DNA of 64,000 nt from an uncultured Propionibacteriaceae bacterium (GTDB lineage: Bacteria; Actinomycetota; Actinomycetes; Propionibacteriales; Propionibacteriaceae), in assembly GCA_938012815.1 (NCBI GenBank), contig CALLVV010000019.1, positions 1 to 64,000 of the forward strand, read 5' to 3'. The number at the start of each line of letters is the position of its first letter. Positions within the stretch are counted from its first letter, which is position 1. Made by a program: the position numbers and the translations under genes. The notes under the pieces were generated by a model. That model was not told the origin of the DNA. It was given only the letters and a program-made list of their open reading frames with translations, and did not search any database. This document shows positions 23,254-31,063 of the stretch, piece by piece.

Positions 23254-23685
23254 ATGGAAGACATCGTCGACTTCAACACCCAGGTTCCCGAGGAAGCCGA
23301 GCAGCTGGATCAGTTGCAGGAGGGGGACTCCCTGATCAACCGCGGCGTGGACGATGTGCTCGATGAGGGCTACACCACCCCCGAACGGTGGTCGGTGGGT
23401 CAGGGATTCGGAAACACGTTCGCGGAGATGCACCGGGGCGAGACCATCGAGCAGCGCATCCGGCAGGAGCAACCGGAGATCGTCCGTGAGGACACGCCCT
23501 GGAATCCGGACGGGGAGGAGCGTCAGGTCGGGCGGGAACGTGCGGGGCGGCTGATGCGGGTGCAGGGTTCGGGCGGCGAGGACACCCTCGGAGTGGACGT
23601 GGGATTCTCCGGCGGGGCGGCGAGCGCCGAGGAGGCCGCCATGCACATCATCCGCGACGATCAGGACGAGGACGACGATTTCTGA
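23254..23685 (+). CDS. DUF5709 family protein
   Basis: A 143-residue acidic protein of DUF5709, restricted as far as I know to actinobacteria and of unknown function. The family signature is visible in GDSLINRGVDDVLDEGYTTP and GETIEQRIRQEQPE, and the C-terminus ends in a run of Asp/Glu (RDDQDEDDDF). No membrane segment or catalytic motif. It stands alone between the YhhQ transporter and the LacI regulator. Only a weak CAGTAT -10-like element lies upstream and no Shine-Dalgarno, so its start is plausible but not decided by signals. Confidence 0.85.
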   Translation: MEDIVDFNTQVPEEAEQLDQLQEGDSLINRGVDDVLDEGYTTPERWSVGQGFGNTFAEMHRGETIEQRIRQEQPEIVREDTPWNPDGEERQVGRERAGRLMRVQGSGGEDTLGVDVGFSGGAASAEEAAMHIIRDDQDEDDDF

Positions 23686-23731
23686 TCAGGAACGACCGCG
23701 GCGGGTCCCTCGTTCCCGGAACCCCAGCCGG

Positions 23732-24787
23732 TCATTGCTCCACGGGCCCGTGTGTCCGCGGTTCGGTTCTCCCGGCCCGCCGCGTCCTCGGCGCCGCTGA
23801 CGATGTGCGGATCACCAGGCTGGTCGGGATGGTGACGTGTCCTGGGGAGGCACCGGGATCGGCGATCCGGCGCAGCAACGCCTCGGCGCATGCCACGCCG
23901 ACGTCGAAGGCGTGATTGTCCACGGTGGTGAGGTCCAGGAAACGGCTCCGGGCGAGCTGCGAGTTGTCGAAGCCGATCAGTGACATGTCGTTCGGGACCT
24001 CGTATCCTGTTTCGCGCAGCGCGGCGCGCGCCCCCAGAGCCATGGTGTCGTTGGCCGTGAAGACCGCGGTCAGCCCGGGGTGCTTCCGCAACAGCTCGGC
24101 GGTTCCCAGATAACCGCCTTCCTCGTTGGTCGGGTTCGTGGACCCGTTCACCAAGGGTTCCAGGCCCGCCGATTCCATGAAGTCCGAGTACGCCCTGCGG
24201 CGGATGTCGGCGGAGCCACCGGCGCCGGTGACGTGGCCGATGCGTTCGTGTCCCAGGGAACGCAGGTGTTCCATCAGGAGGTTCACTCCCTGGGTCTGAT
24301 CGCTGCCGATCAGGTCGGCCCCCTCGATGGTGTCGCACCGCGTTCCCTCCAGCACCGTGGGAATACCCAGGTCGTCGAAGTCCCGTCCCGGCTCCGCCGC
24401 CACGACCAAGGCGTCGACCTGGGTGTCGCGGAACCCGTCGATGGCGTTCATGGTGGTGCCGCCCAGCGTGAAGTGTTCCCTGACCGCGACGTGGAAACCG
24501 TGTGGCCCCATCGTGGTGCGCAGGCCGTTCAGCAACTCGACGAACCACGGGTTGCGGAAGTCGTCGATCACCAGGCCGATGGTCTGCGTCCGGTTGCTCG
24601 CCAGGGAGGAGGCCGCCTGGCTGCGCCGGTAACCGAGTTTCCGGATCGCGTCCCGGACCGCCTCCCGTTTCGCCTCGGTCACCAGGGGGGAGTCGTTCAG
24701 CACCAGGGAGACCAGCGACTTCGAGACCCCGGCCTCGCGTGCCACGTCGTAGATGGTCGGTCTGGGTTTGGATGACGGCGGGGCCAT
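23732..24787 (-). CDS. LacI-family transcriptional regulator
   Basis: A 351-residue LacI/GalR protein. The N-terminal helix-turn-helix TIYDVAREAGVSKSLVSL is followed by the hinge helix and a periplasmic-binding-protein-like effector domain (TIGLVIDDFRNPWFVELLNG, VFTANDTMALGARAAL, LIGFDNSQLARSRFLDLTTV). ATG 24787 is chosen because GGAGGAGAAAG precedes it; a start ten codons earlier lacks this. It is divergent from the dehydrogenase/isomerase operon, and a 24-bp palindrome of LacI-operator type lies over the operon promoter. The ligand is probably a sugar or polyol related to those enzymes. Confidence 0.93.
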   Translation of the reverse strand: MAPPSSKPRPTIYDVAREAGVSKSLVSLVLNDSPLVTEAKREAVRDAIRKLGYRRSQAASSLASNRTQTIGLVIDDFRNPWFVELLNGLRTTMGPHGFHVAVREHFTLGGTTMNAIDGFRDTQVDALVVAAEPGRDFDDLGIPTVLEGTRCDTIEGADLIGSDQTQGVNLLMEHLRSLGHERIGHVTGAGGSADIRRRAYSDFMESAGLEPLVNGSTNPTNEEGGYLGTAELLRKHPGLTAVFTANDTMALGARAALRETGYEVPNDMSLIGFDNSQLARSRFLDLTTVDNHAFDVGVACAEALLRRIADPGASPGHVTIPTSLVIRTSSAAPRTRRAGRTEPRTHGPVEQ

Positions 24788-24805
24788 CTTTCTCCTCCCC
24801 GGGTG

Positions 24806-24834
24806 TTGACGAAGCACTTGCAGGATTCTACAGT
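24806..24834 (+). promoter_or_regulatory. Promoter of the Gfo/Idh-isomerase operon
   Basis: TTGACG (24806-24811), 17-nt spacer, TACAGT (24829-24834). Transcription should start around 24841, inside the palindrome that follows. GAGGAGG precedes ATG 24877. Confidence 0.65.
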
Positions 24835-24837
24835 GAA

Positions 24838-24861
24838 ACTATTTGGAGCGCTCCAAATAGT
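24838..24861. promoter_or_regulatory. LacI-type operator, perfect 24-bp palindrome
   Basis: ACTATTTGGAGC followed directly by its reverse complement, centred between 24849 and 24850. The core TGGAGCGCTCCA has the central CG typical of LacI/GalR operators. It covers the predicted transcription start of the plus-strand operon and lies 51 bp from the regulator's own start. Confidence 0.85.
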
Positions 24862-24876
24862 GATTGAGGAGGATGC

Positions 24877-26049
24877 ATGACCATAGGAATAGCCGTCATC
24901 GGAGCCGGTATGGCAGGCAAGGCCCATGCCGCCGCCTACCGGGTCGCACCAACACTCTATGAATCCACGCTCCCGGACCTGCGCTACGTCTCCATCGGAG
25001 ATGTGAGCGCCGAGATCGGGCGGGCGGCCGCCCGCCGCTACGGCTATGAACGCAGCGACACGGACTGGCGGGCCATTGCCGACGACCCCGACATCCAGGT
25101 GGTCAGCGTCGTCATCGCGAACAGCCTGCACCTCGAGGTGGTCAGGGGGCTCGTCGAGGCCGGCAAGCACGTGCTGTGCGAGAAACCGCTCTCCGACACC
25201 CTGGCCTCGGCACGGAAGATGGCCGACCTGGCCCGGGAGGCCTCCTCCGTCGTTCGCATCGGCCTCACCTACCGCCGCCAGCCCGGCGTCGCGGCGATCA
25301 GGGACTGGATCCGGGACGGAACCCTCGGCAGGGTACTGCACTTCTCGGGCCGCTACTGGTGCGACTACGGCTGCAACCCGATGGCGCCGATGAGCTGGCG
25401 CTACGAGGGCCCGATGGGCTCCGGCGCACTCGCAGACCTCGGCAGTCACCTGACCTACCTGTCCGAGTTCCTCTGCGGAGGGATCACGGCCGTCTCCGGT
25501 GGGGCCTTCGCCACCGCGATCAAGGAACGCCCCGTTCCCCTGGGGGCCGTGGTCGGACACGGACTGGCCGCCGTCTCCGATCGGAAGGAGACCGTGGAGA
25601 ACGATGACTACGCCACCTTCACCGCGTTCTTCGGGGAGACCCGGGGAAGCCTCGAGGTCTCCCGGGTCGCGGCCGGTTACCCGAACGGGCTCGACTTCGA
25701 GGTGTTCTGCGAGAACGGCGCCGCCAGCTTCCACCAGGACACGCCCTCGCAGGTCCGCCTGTACCTCAACGATGACCACCCTGGCAGAAACGGCTACCGC
25801 ACCGTGAACCTTGGATCGGACCACCCCTACGTGGCCGGTGGCATGCCGATCGACGTCTCCGGTGTTGGTTTCGGCCAGAACGAGGGTTTCACCTACCAGG
25901 CCCGGGCCTTCCTGGAGGAGGTCGTGGGAATCCCGGAGGAGGAATCCCTGCCTCGCAACGCGTCCTTCGACGAAGGTGTTCACAACATGGAAATCCTCGC
26001 GGCCGTCGCCCGGTCGGCCGCGGACAACGGAAAGCAGGTGAACCTGTGA
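24877..26049 (+). CDS. Gfo/Idh/MocA family oxidoreductase
   Basis: A 390-residue NAD(P)-dependent dehydrogenase. It has a Rossmann GAGMAGKAHAAAY (residues 9-21), the lysine motif VLCEKPLSDTLASA (EKP) and the substrate-domain segment GSGALADLGSHLTYLSEFLC, with DLGSH carrying the usual Asp/His pair. The family oxidises sugars, inositols and their derivatives; substrate is undetermined. ATG 24877 has GAGGAGG upstream. It overlaps the TIM-barrel isomerase gene by 4 nt and is under the LacI-type operator, so the pair probably degrades the regulator's ligand. Confidence 0.92.
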   Translation: MTIGIAVIGAGMAGKAHAAAYRVAPTLYESTLPDLRYVSIGDVSAEIGRAAARRYGYERSDTDWRAIADDPDIQVVSVVIANSLHLEVVRGLVEAGKHVLCEKPLSDTLASARKMADLAREASSVVRIGLTYRRQPGVAAIRDWIRDGTLGRVLHFSGRYWCDYGCNPMAPMSWRYEGPMGSGALADLGSHLTYLSEFLCGGITAVSGGAFATAIKERPVPLGAVVGHGLAAVSDRKETVENDDYATFTAFFGETRGSLEVSRVAAGYPNGLDFEVFCENGAASFHQDTPSQVRLYLNDDHPGRNGYRTVNLGSDHPYVAGGMPIDVSGVGFGQNEGFTYQARAFLEEVVGIPEEESLPRNASFDEGVHNMEILAAVARSAADNGKQVNL

Positions 26050-27050
26050 AACTCGGCGTCTACAATGCGATTCTGCACGACCGCCCACTGGAGGATGCGG
26101 TCAAGGTGATCGCCGACCTCGGGTTGAACGGTATCGAGATCAACTCCGGTGGTTTCCTGCCCCCGGTGCACATCCCCGAGATCGACGAGATCATCGCCGA
26201 CCCGGCAGCCGCGAAGGCCTATCTGGCGCGCTTCGACGGCACCGGAGTGGAGATCGCGGGTCTCAACTGCAACGGCAACCCCCTCCACCCCAACCCGATC
26301 ATCGGGGACAAGCACGCCGAGGACGTCCGCCGTTCCATTCGGGCGGCGGCCGCGCTCGGGCAGAACCGGGTGGTCACCATGTCCGGGCTGCCCGGTGGTG
26401 AGCCCGGAACCCTGCACCCGAACTGGATCGTCAACGCCTGGAACTCGGCTGCGCTCGACGTGCTCGATTACCAGTGGGAGATCGCCGCGAAGTTCTGGAG
26501 CGAGATCGACCAGTTCGCCGGGGACCACGGGGTCAAGGTGGCGCTCGAGCTGCATCCCCAGAACATCGTGTTCAACGCCCGCGACATCCGCAAACTGGTG
26601 AAGCTGACCGGCGCGACGAACATCGGGGTCGAGATGGACGCCTCACACCTGTTCTGGCAGCAGGCCGACCCGGTGGCCGTGGTTCGTGAGCTCGGGTCGC
26701 TGATCTTCCACGCCGCGGCGAAGGACGTCCGGATCAATGCCAAGAACGCCAGGTTGAACGGTGTCCTGGACAACGGTTTCCGACGGTTGTCCCCGGACGA
26801 GCCTCGCGTCAACCTTGGTGGCGATGAGTGGGCCAACGAATGGCCTAAGGATTCGTCGTGGGACTTTGTCGCGCTGGGCAAGGGACACGACGCGGCCTAC
26901 TGGACCGAGTTCATCCGGGCCCTCCACGACGTGGATCCGGACATGTGCCTCAACATCGAGCACGAGGACACCGAACTCGGACGTATCGAAGGACTCCAGG
27001 TGGCGGCCGACGTGTTGAAGTCGGCTTGGGCGGCCTTCCAGGTCGGATGA
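26046..27050 (+). CDS. Sugar phosphate isomerase/epimerase family TIM-barrel protein
   Basis: A 334-residue AP-endonuclease-2-like TIM barrel of the IolE/xylose-isomerase-like group. Visible are MKLGVYNAILHDRPLEDAVK, DLGLNGIEINSGGFLPPVHI, the metal-site Glu in VKVALELHPQNIVFN, GVEMDASHLFWQ and LNIEHEDTELGRIEGLQVAA. Such proteins isomerise or epimerise keto sugars and inosose-type compounds. The GTG start overlaps the dehydrogenase stop (GTGA). Together they look like a two-step sugar/inositol oxidation-isomerisation module without its own transporter. A hairpin follows the stop. Confidence 0.9.
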   Translation: MKLGVYNAILHDRPLEDAVKVIADLGLNGIEINSGGFLPPVHIPEIDEIIADPAAAKAYLARFDGTGVEIAGLNCNGNPLHPNPIIGDKHAEDVRRSIRAAAALGQNRVVTMSGLPGGEPGTLHPNWIVNAWNSAALDVLDYQWEIAAKFWSEIDQFAGDHGVKVALELHPQNIVFNARDIRKLVKLTGATNIGVEMDASHLFWQQADPVAVVRELGSLIFHAAAKDVRINAKNARLNGVLDNGFRRLSPDEPRVNLGGDEWANEWPKDSSWDFVALGKGHDAAYWTEFIRALHDVDPDMCLNIEHEDTELGRIEGLQVAADVLKSAWAAFQVG

Positions 27051-27056
27051 GCCCGA

Positions 27057-27090
27057 GACCGACCGGGTTCAGGAACCCGACCAGTCGGTC
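27057..27090 (+). terminator. Hairpin ending the LacI-regulated operon
   Basis: GACCGACCGGGTT (27057-27069) pairs with AACCCG (27074-27079) and, after a 4-nt bulge, GTCGGTC (27084-27090). Loop 4 nt; 6 nt after the isomerase stop. Confidence 0.6.
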
Positions 27091-27155
27091 CTTGTCCGGA
27101 GCCTCTAAGCTGGATCGCCGTGGGCCCGGGTCGTTCGGGCCGCGAAAGGGGATCT

Positions 27156-28139
27156 GTGGGAGACGAAGTTCAGCGGGCGAGCCGGGTGATCGCGGTCCCG
27201 GCCTCCATCGACATGGTGACGCTGCTCGGTCCCCGGGACGCTTTCCTGCGGGTGCTGGAGGACCGGCTCGCCGCGGACATCCACGTTCGCGGCAGCCAAG
27301 TTACGGTGACCGGGGAACCAGGGGACGTGGCCTCCGCCGTCGAGATCCTGACTGAACTCATCACCATAATCCGTACAGGCCAGGGTCTGAGCGAAGAAAC
27401 TGTGGAGCGGGTCATCAACCTGGCCGCCGAGGACCTGAAACCATCCGAGATCCTCACCGCCGACATCATCTCCGCGCGCGGCCGGACCGTGCGGCCGAAG
27501 ACCCTCAACCAGAAACGCTACGTGGATGCCATCGACCGGCACACGGTGGTGTTCGGAATCGGCCCGGCAGGCACCGGCAAGACCTACCTGGCCATGGCGA
27601 AGGCGGTGCAGGCCCTGCAGTCCAAACAGGTGAGCCGCATCATCCTCACTCGCCCGGCGATCGAGGCGGGGGAGCGGCTGGGGTTCCTCCCGGGCACCCT
27701 GAACGACAAGATCGATCCCTACCTGCGGCCCCTCTACGACGCGCTGCACGACATGGTGGAGGCCGACTCGGTGCCGAAGCTCCTGACCTCCGGCACCATC
27801 GAGGTCGCACCCTTGGCCTATATGCGCGGCCGTACCCTCAATGATGCCTTCATCATCCTCGATGAGGCCCAGAACACCTCCTCGGAGCAGATGAAGATGT
27901 TCCTCACCCGGCTCGGATTCGGCTCCAAGGTGGTGGTGACGGGGGACATCACCCAGATCGACCTTCCCGGCGGGGTGCGCAGCGGGTTGCGTCAGGTCAC
28001 CCAGATCCTCGATGGCATAGACGACATCGCCTTCTGCACCCTCACCGCCCGCGACGTCGTGCGTCACAGACTGGTCGGCAGGATCGTCGCCGCCTACGAT
28101 TCCTACGACAGCATTCAACAGGGCAGGGGTGGCAGATGA
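27156..28139 (+). CDS. phoH: PhoH-like ATPase (YbeZ type)
   Basis: A 327-residue PhoH-family P-loop ATPase. Walker A is GIGPAGTGKTYLAMA, Walker B DAFIILDEAQNTSSEQMKMF, with a KH-like N-terminal RNA-binding part and sensor GDITQIDLPGG. It is thought to act in RNA metabolism together with YbeY. GTG 27156 is chosen because AAAGGGG lies 4-5 nt upstream; the upstream open frame has no such signal. It overlaps ybeY by 4 nt. The phoH-ybeY-CNNM-era order is standard in actinobacteria. Confidence 0.94.
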   Translation: MGDEVQRASRVIAVPASIDMVTLLGPRDAFLRVLEDRLAADIHVRGSQVTVTGEPGDVASAVEILTELITIIRTGQGLSEETVERVINLAAEDLKPSEILTADIISARGRTVRPKTLNQKRYVDAIDRHTVVFGIGPAGTGKTYLAMAKAVQALQSKQVSRIILTRPAIEAGERLGFLPGTLNDKIDPYLRPLYDALHDMVEADSVPKLLTSGTIEVAPLAYMRGRTLNDAFIILDEAQNTSSEQMKMFLTRLGFGSKVVVTGDITQIDLPGGVRSGLRQVTQILDGIDDIAFCTLTARDVVRHRLVGRIVAAYDSYDSIQQGRGGR

Positions 28140-28618
28140 TCGACATCAACAATGAATCCGGGATTCAGGCCGACGAGCTGGGCCTGGTGGCCCTGGCCCG
28201 GTTCGCTCTCAGCCGCTTGCGGATCCACCCCCAGGCAGATCTGTCGATTCTCCTGGTGGACGAGGCCACCATGGCCGAGTACCACCAGCGTTTCATGGAC
28301 CTGCCCGGCCCGACCGACGTGATGAGTTTCCCGATGGACGAGCTGCGGGAACCCGCCGAGGATGAGGAACCACCCCTCGGGCTGCTCGGCGACATCGTGC
28401 TCTGCCCGCAGGTGACTGCCCGGCAGGCGGCCGAGAACGGCCGGGAACCGGCAGCGGAGGCGGAATACCTCCTGATCCACGGCCTGCTCCACCTGCTGGG
28501 GCACGACCACGCCGAACCGGAGGAGAAAGCCATCATGTTCGGCCTGAATGACAAGATCATCGCCGCCTGGGAGGTGGCCCGCAACAACCGCCGGAACGAC
28601 CGGCCACTCAACAGGTGA
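28136..28618 (+). CDS. ybeY: Endoribonuclease YbeY (rRNA maturation factor)
   Basis: A 160-residue metalloprotein with the family zinc motif HGLLHLLGHDH near residues 121-131 and the preceding PTDVMSFPMDE and LLGDIVLCPQVTARQAAE. YbeY takes part in 16S rRNA 3'-end maturation and ribosome quality control. ATG 28136 overlaps the phoH stop (ATGA). A small GC hairpin (28624-28641) follows the stop, so the next gene may have its own promoter. Confidence 0.96.
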   Translation: MIDINNESGIQADELGLVALARFALSRLRIHPQADLSILLVDEATMAEYHQRFMDLPGPTDVMSFPMDELREPAEDEEPPLGLLGDIVLCPQVTARQAAENGREPAAEAEYLLIHGLLHLLGHDHAEPEEKAIMFGLNDKIIAAWEVARNNRRNDRPLNR

Positions 28619-28623
28619 CAGTG

Positions 28624-28641
28624 CGGGGCCAGGCAGCCCCG
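28624..28641 (+). terminator. Small hairpin after ybeY
   Basis: CGGGGC (28624-28629) and GCCCCG (28636-28641) with a 6-nt loop, 6 nt after the ybeY stop; short stem and no U-tract. Confidence 0.35.
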
Positions 28642-28706
28642 TCGCGGACCGCCACTAGACTGACTGTTCAAGCGTTTCCTTTCAAAGGTTGGTTGATCAC
28701 CTCCAC

Positions 28707-30014
28707 ATGTTCCAGTCCCAGTGGATAGAACTGACGGTTGCACTCGTCTGCGCGATCGTCGCCTCCCTGCTCGTCGCCGTCGAAACCGCTCTCACGGGGT
28801 TCTCCCGGGGACGAGCCGAGAAGCTGGTTGAATCGGGGGCACGCGGAGTGGAACGGATCCGGTTGATGGTTCAGGACCCGGCCCCTTCCATCAACGCCGT
28901 GATGTTCACCCGGATGTCCTTCGAGGCGACGACCATGGCGCTCGTGGCCCTGGTGGTCTTCCAGAACATCGAGGGCACGGCACCTAGGCTGGGGACACTC
29001 GTGACGATCCTGCTGGTGGTGTTCTTCATACTGTGGGGCGTGGCCCCGAGAACGATCGGGAGGCAGCACCCGGAGCGGATCATGAGGTCCTTCGCCCCCT
29101 TGGTTTCGCTGCTGACCACGGTGTTGGGTCCGGTCGCACAGCTGATGATCCTGCTCGGGAACGCGCTGACCCCCGGACGCGGGTTCTCGGACGGTCCATT
29201 CGCATCGGAGGCCGAACTTCGGGACCTCGTCGACATCGCCGAGGCCAACGAGGTGATCGAGGCGCGCGAATCGAAGATGATTCACTCGGTGTTTGAGCTG
29301 GGCGACACCCTCGTCAAGGAGGTAATGGTCCCGCGTACCGACATGGTGTGGGTACCCAGGGACCGCACCCTCAGGCAACTGCTGTCGCTGGCCCTGCGAT
29401 CTGGTTTCTCCCGCATCCCCGTGGTGGGTGACGGCGGCATCGACGACGTGCTCGGCGTGGTCTACCTGAAGGACGTCACCAGGCGCGTCTACGACTACCC
29501 CGACGCGGAACGCAGCGAAACCGTCGGCGACCTGATGCGCCCGGCCAGTTTCGTGCCAGACTCCAAACCTGCTTCGGAACTGCTGCGTGACATGCAGCTG
29601 CGGCACTCGCACCTGGTGATCGTCATCGATGAGTTCGGCGGCACCGCGGGCCTGTGCACGATGGAGGACATCGTCGAGGAGATCGTGGGTGAGATCGTCG
29701 ACGAGTACGACCACGAGATCCCCGCCATCGCCGAACTCCCGGAACCCGGGCACTATCGGGTCAGTTCCCGGCTGCCCGTTGACGAGCTGGGTGAACTGTT
29801 CGGCATCCCGCTGCAGGACGAGGAGGTCGACACCGTCGGCGGGTTGATGGCGAAACTTCTCAACGTGGTTCCCATCCCCGGTTCCAGCGTCACCTACGAA
29901 GGCATCGAGATGGTGGCCGATCGCGCCGTGGGACGCCGCCACCAGATAGGGACAGTCCTGGTGCGTCTCGCCCCGCAGACACCCCGGGAGGACAAGGAGG
30001 AAACCAGTGACTGA
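28707..30014 (+). CDS. CNNM/CBS-domain membrane protein (hemolysin C/CorC-like)
   Basis: A ~435-residue protein: an N-terminal DUF21/CNNM membrane domain (WIELTVALVCAIVASLLVA, then GTLVTILLVVFFILWGVAP, LLTTVLGPVAQLMILLG), a linker EVMVPRTDMVWVPRDRTLRQ starting a CBS pair (GFSRIPVVGDGGIDDVLGVV, SHLVIVIDEFGGTAGLCTME), and a C-terminal CorC_HlyC domain. Members are linked to Mg/Co ion efflux. The start is uncertain: ATG 28707 lacks a Shine-Dalgarno, and a TTG at 28689 is an alternative. A TAGACT element (28656-28661) may be its -10. It overlaps era by 8 nt. Confidence 0.9.
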   Translation: MFQSQWIELTVALVCAIVASLLVAVETALTGFSRGRAEKLVESGARGVERIRLMVQDPAPSINAVMFTRMSFEATTMALVALVVFQNIEGTAPRLGTLVTILLVVFFILWGVAPRTIGRQHPERIMRSFAPLVSLLTTVLGPVAQLMILLGNALTPGRGFSDGPFASEAELRDLVDIAEANEVIEARESKMIHSVFELGDTLVKEVMVPRTDMVWVPRDRTLRQLLSLALRSGFSRIPVVGDGGIDDVLGVVYLKDVTRRVYDYPDAERSETVGDLMRPASFVPDSKPASELLRDMQLRHSHLVIVIDEFGGTAGLCTMEDIVEEIVGEIVDEYDHEIPAIAELPEPGHYRVSSRLPVDELGELFGIPLQDEEVDTVGGLMAKLLNVVPIPGSSVTYEGIEMVADRAVGRRHQIGTVLVRLAPQTPREDKEETSD

Positions 30015-30933
30015 CCAGCCGTTCCACTCCGGCTTCGCCTGCTTCGTCGGGCGGCCCAACGCGGGAAAATCCACCCTGACCAACGCCCTCGTTGGTCGGA
30101 AGATCGCGATCGCTTCCTCGAAGCCCCAGACCACCAGGCACGCGGTGCGGGGCATAGTCACCTGTGACTCGGGACAGCTGGTGCTGATCGACACCCCCGG
30201 GCTGCACCGGCCCCGCACCCTGCTGGGGGAGCGCCTCAACGAACTGGTGCGCGAAACCTGGTCCGAGGTGGACGTCGTCGGCGTCTGCTTGCCCTGCGAC
30301 CAGCGGATCGGCCCCGGTGACCGCTACATCGTCTCGCAGATCGCCGAGCTGTCGAACCGCCCCCTGCTGGTGGCCCTGGCCACCAAGACCGACCTCGTCA
30401 GCAAAGAACGGGTGCTCTCCCACCTGGTGGACATCTCGGCGCTCGCGGACGAACTCGGCATCCAGTGGGCCGAGGTGGTTCCCTGCTCCGCGCTCAACAA
30501 CGACCAGGTGGACACGGTCCGTGACGTACTGCTGCGCCTGCTGCCGGAGGGGCCGATGTACTACCCCGACGGGGAGGTCACCGACGAACCGGAGGAGACG
30601 CTGATCGCCGAACTGATCCGGGAGGCCGCCCTCGATGGGGTGCGCGACGAACTCCCGCACTCCATAGCGGTGGTGATCGACGAGATCCTGCCGCGCCCCG
30701 ACCGCCCCGAGGACAAACCTCTCCTGGACGTGTTCGCCTCCATCGTCGTGGAGCGCGACTCCCAGAAGGGGATCATCATCGGCCACAAGGGGAGCCGGCT
30801 GCGGGAAATCGGGACCGCCGCCCGCCTCCAGATCAACCGGTTGCTGGGCACCCCGGTGCACCTGAGCCTGCACGTCAAGGTGCTGCGCGAGTGGCAGCGC
30901 GACACGAAATATCTGAACAGGCTCGGTTTCTAG
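30007..30933 (+). CDS. era: GTPase Era
   Basis: A 308-residue Era GTPase. G1 is GRPNAGKST, G2/G3 region KPQTTRHAVRGIV and DTPGLHRP, G4 TKTD, and the C-terminal KH domain carries GIIIGHKGSRLREIGTAA. It binds 16S rRNA and acts late in 30S assembly. The GTG start lies 8 nt inside the CNNM gene end. It is the last gene of the phoH-era cluster. Confidence 0.96.
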   Translation: MTDQPFHSGFACFVGRPNAGKSTLTNALVGRKIAIASSKPQTTRHAVRGIVTCDSGQLVLIDTPGLHRPRTLLGERLNELVRETWSEVDVVGVCLPCDQRIGPGDRYIVSQIAELSNRPLLVALATKTDLVSKERVLSHLVDISALADELGIQWAEVVPCSALNNDQVDTVRDVLLRLLPEGPMYYPDGEVTDEPEETLIAELIREAALDGVRDELPHSIAVVIDEILPRPDRPEDKPLLDVFASIVVERDSQKGIIIGHKGSRLREIGTAARLQINRLLGTPVHLSLHVKVLREWQRDTKYLNRLGF

Positions 30934-30939
30934 TAGGCT
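30934..30939 (+). promoter_or_regulatory. -10 element of the leuA leader
   Basis: TAGGCT directly after the era stop, 7 nt before the leader-peptide ATG at 30947, predicting a leaderless leader-peptide mRNA. Confidence 0.4.
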
Positions 30940-30946
30940 TCCGGGC

Positions 30947-30997
30947 ATGGCAGAGCGATTCCTTCTCCTTCGCTGCCGCGGCGAGGCCCAGTTCTGA
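30947..30997 (+). CDS. leuA leader peptide (leucine attenuator)
   Basis: A 16-codon frame reading MAERFLLLRCRGEAQF, ending in TGA 66 nt before leuA. Three consecutive leucine codons (CTT CTC CTT) at positions 6-8 in a mini-gene in front of leuA are the hallmark of leucine-dependent attenuation. GCGAGG within it (30981-30986) can pair either with the upstream CCTTCGC (30967-30973, one G-U) or with CCTCGC further down (31010-31015), so two exclusive structures are possible, as ribosome stalling control requires. Too short for standard gene finding. Confidence 0.7.
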   Translation: MAERFLLLRCRGEAQF

Positions 30998-31015
30998 ACC
31001 GGCCAGCCTCCTCGC
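30967..31015 (+). promoter_or_regulatory. Alternative pairing region of the leuA attenuator
   Basis: GCGAGG (30981-30986) has two competing partners: CCTTCGC (30967-30973), which includes leucine codons, and CCTCGC (31010-31015) after the leader stop. No U-rich terminator is visible, so control might act on leuA translation rather than termination. Confidence 0.45.
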
Positions 31016-31063
31016 TGCGGAGCCCTAGCGTGCCTGGCTGTCATCCAGCAAGGAGAGAAACAA

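Noticed and set aside
28668..30239. 523-codon minus-strand frame over the CNNM gene and era
   Set aside because: Antisense shadow; its composition follows the third codon position of the sense genes.
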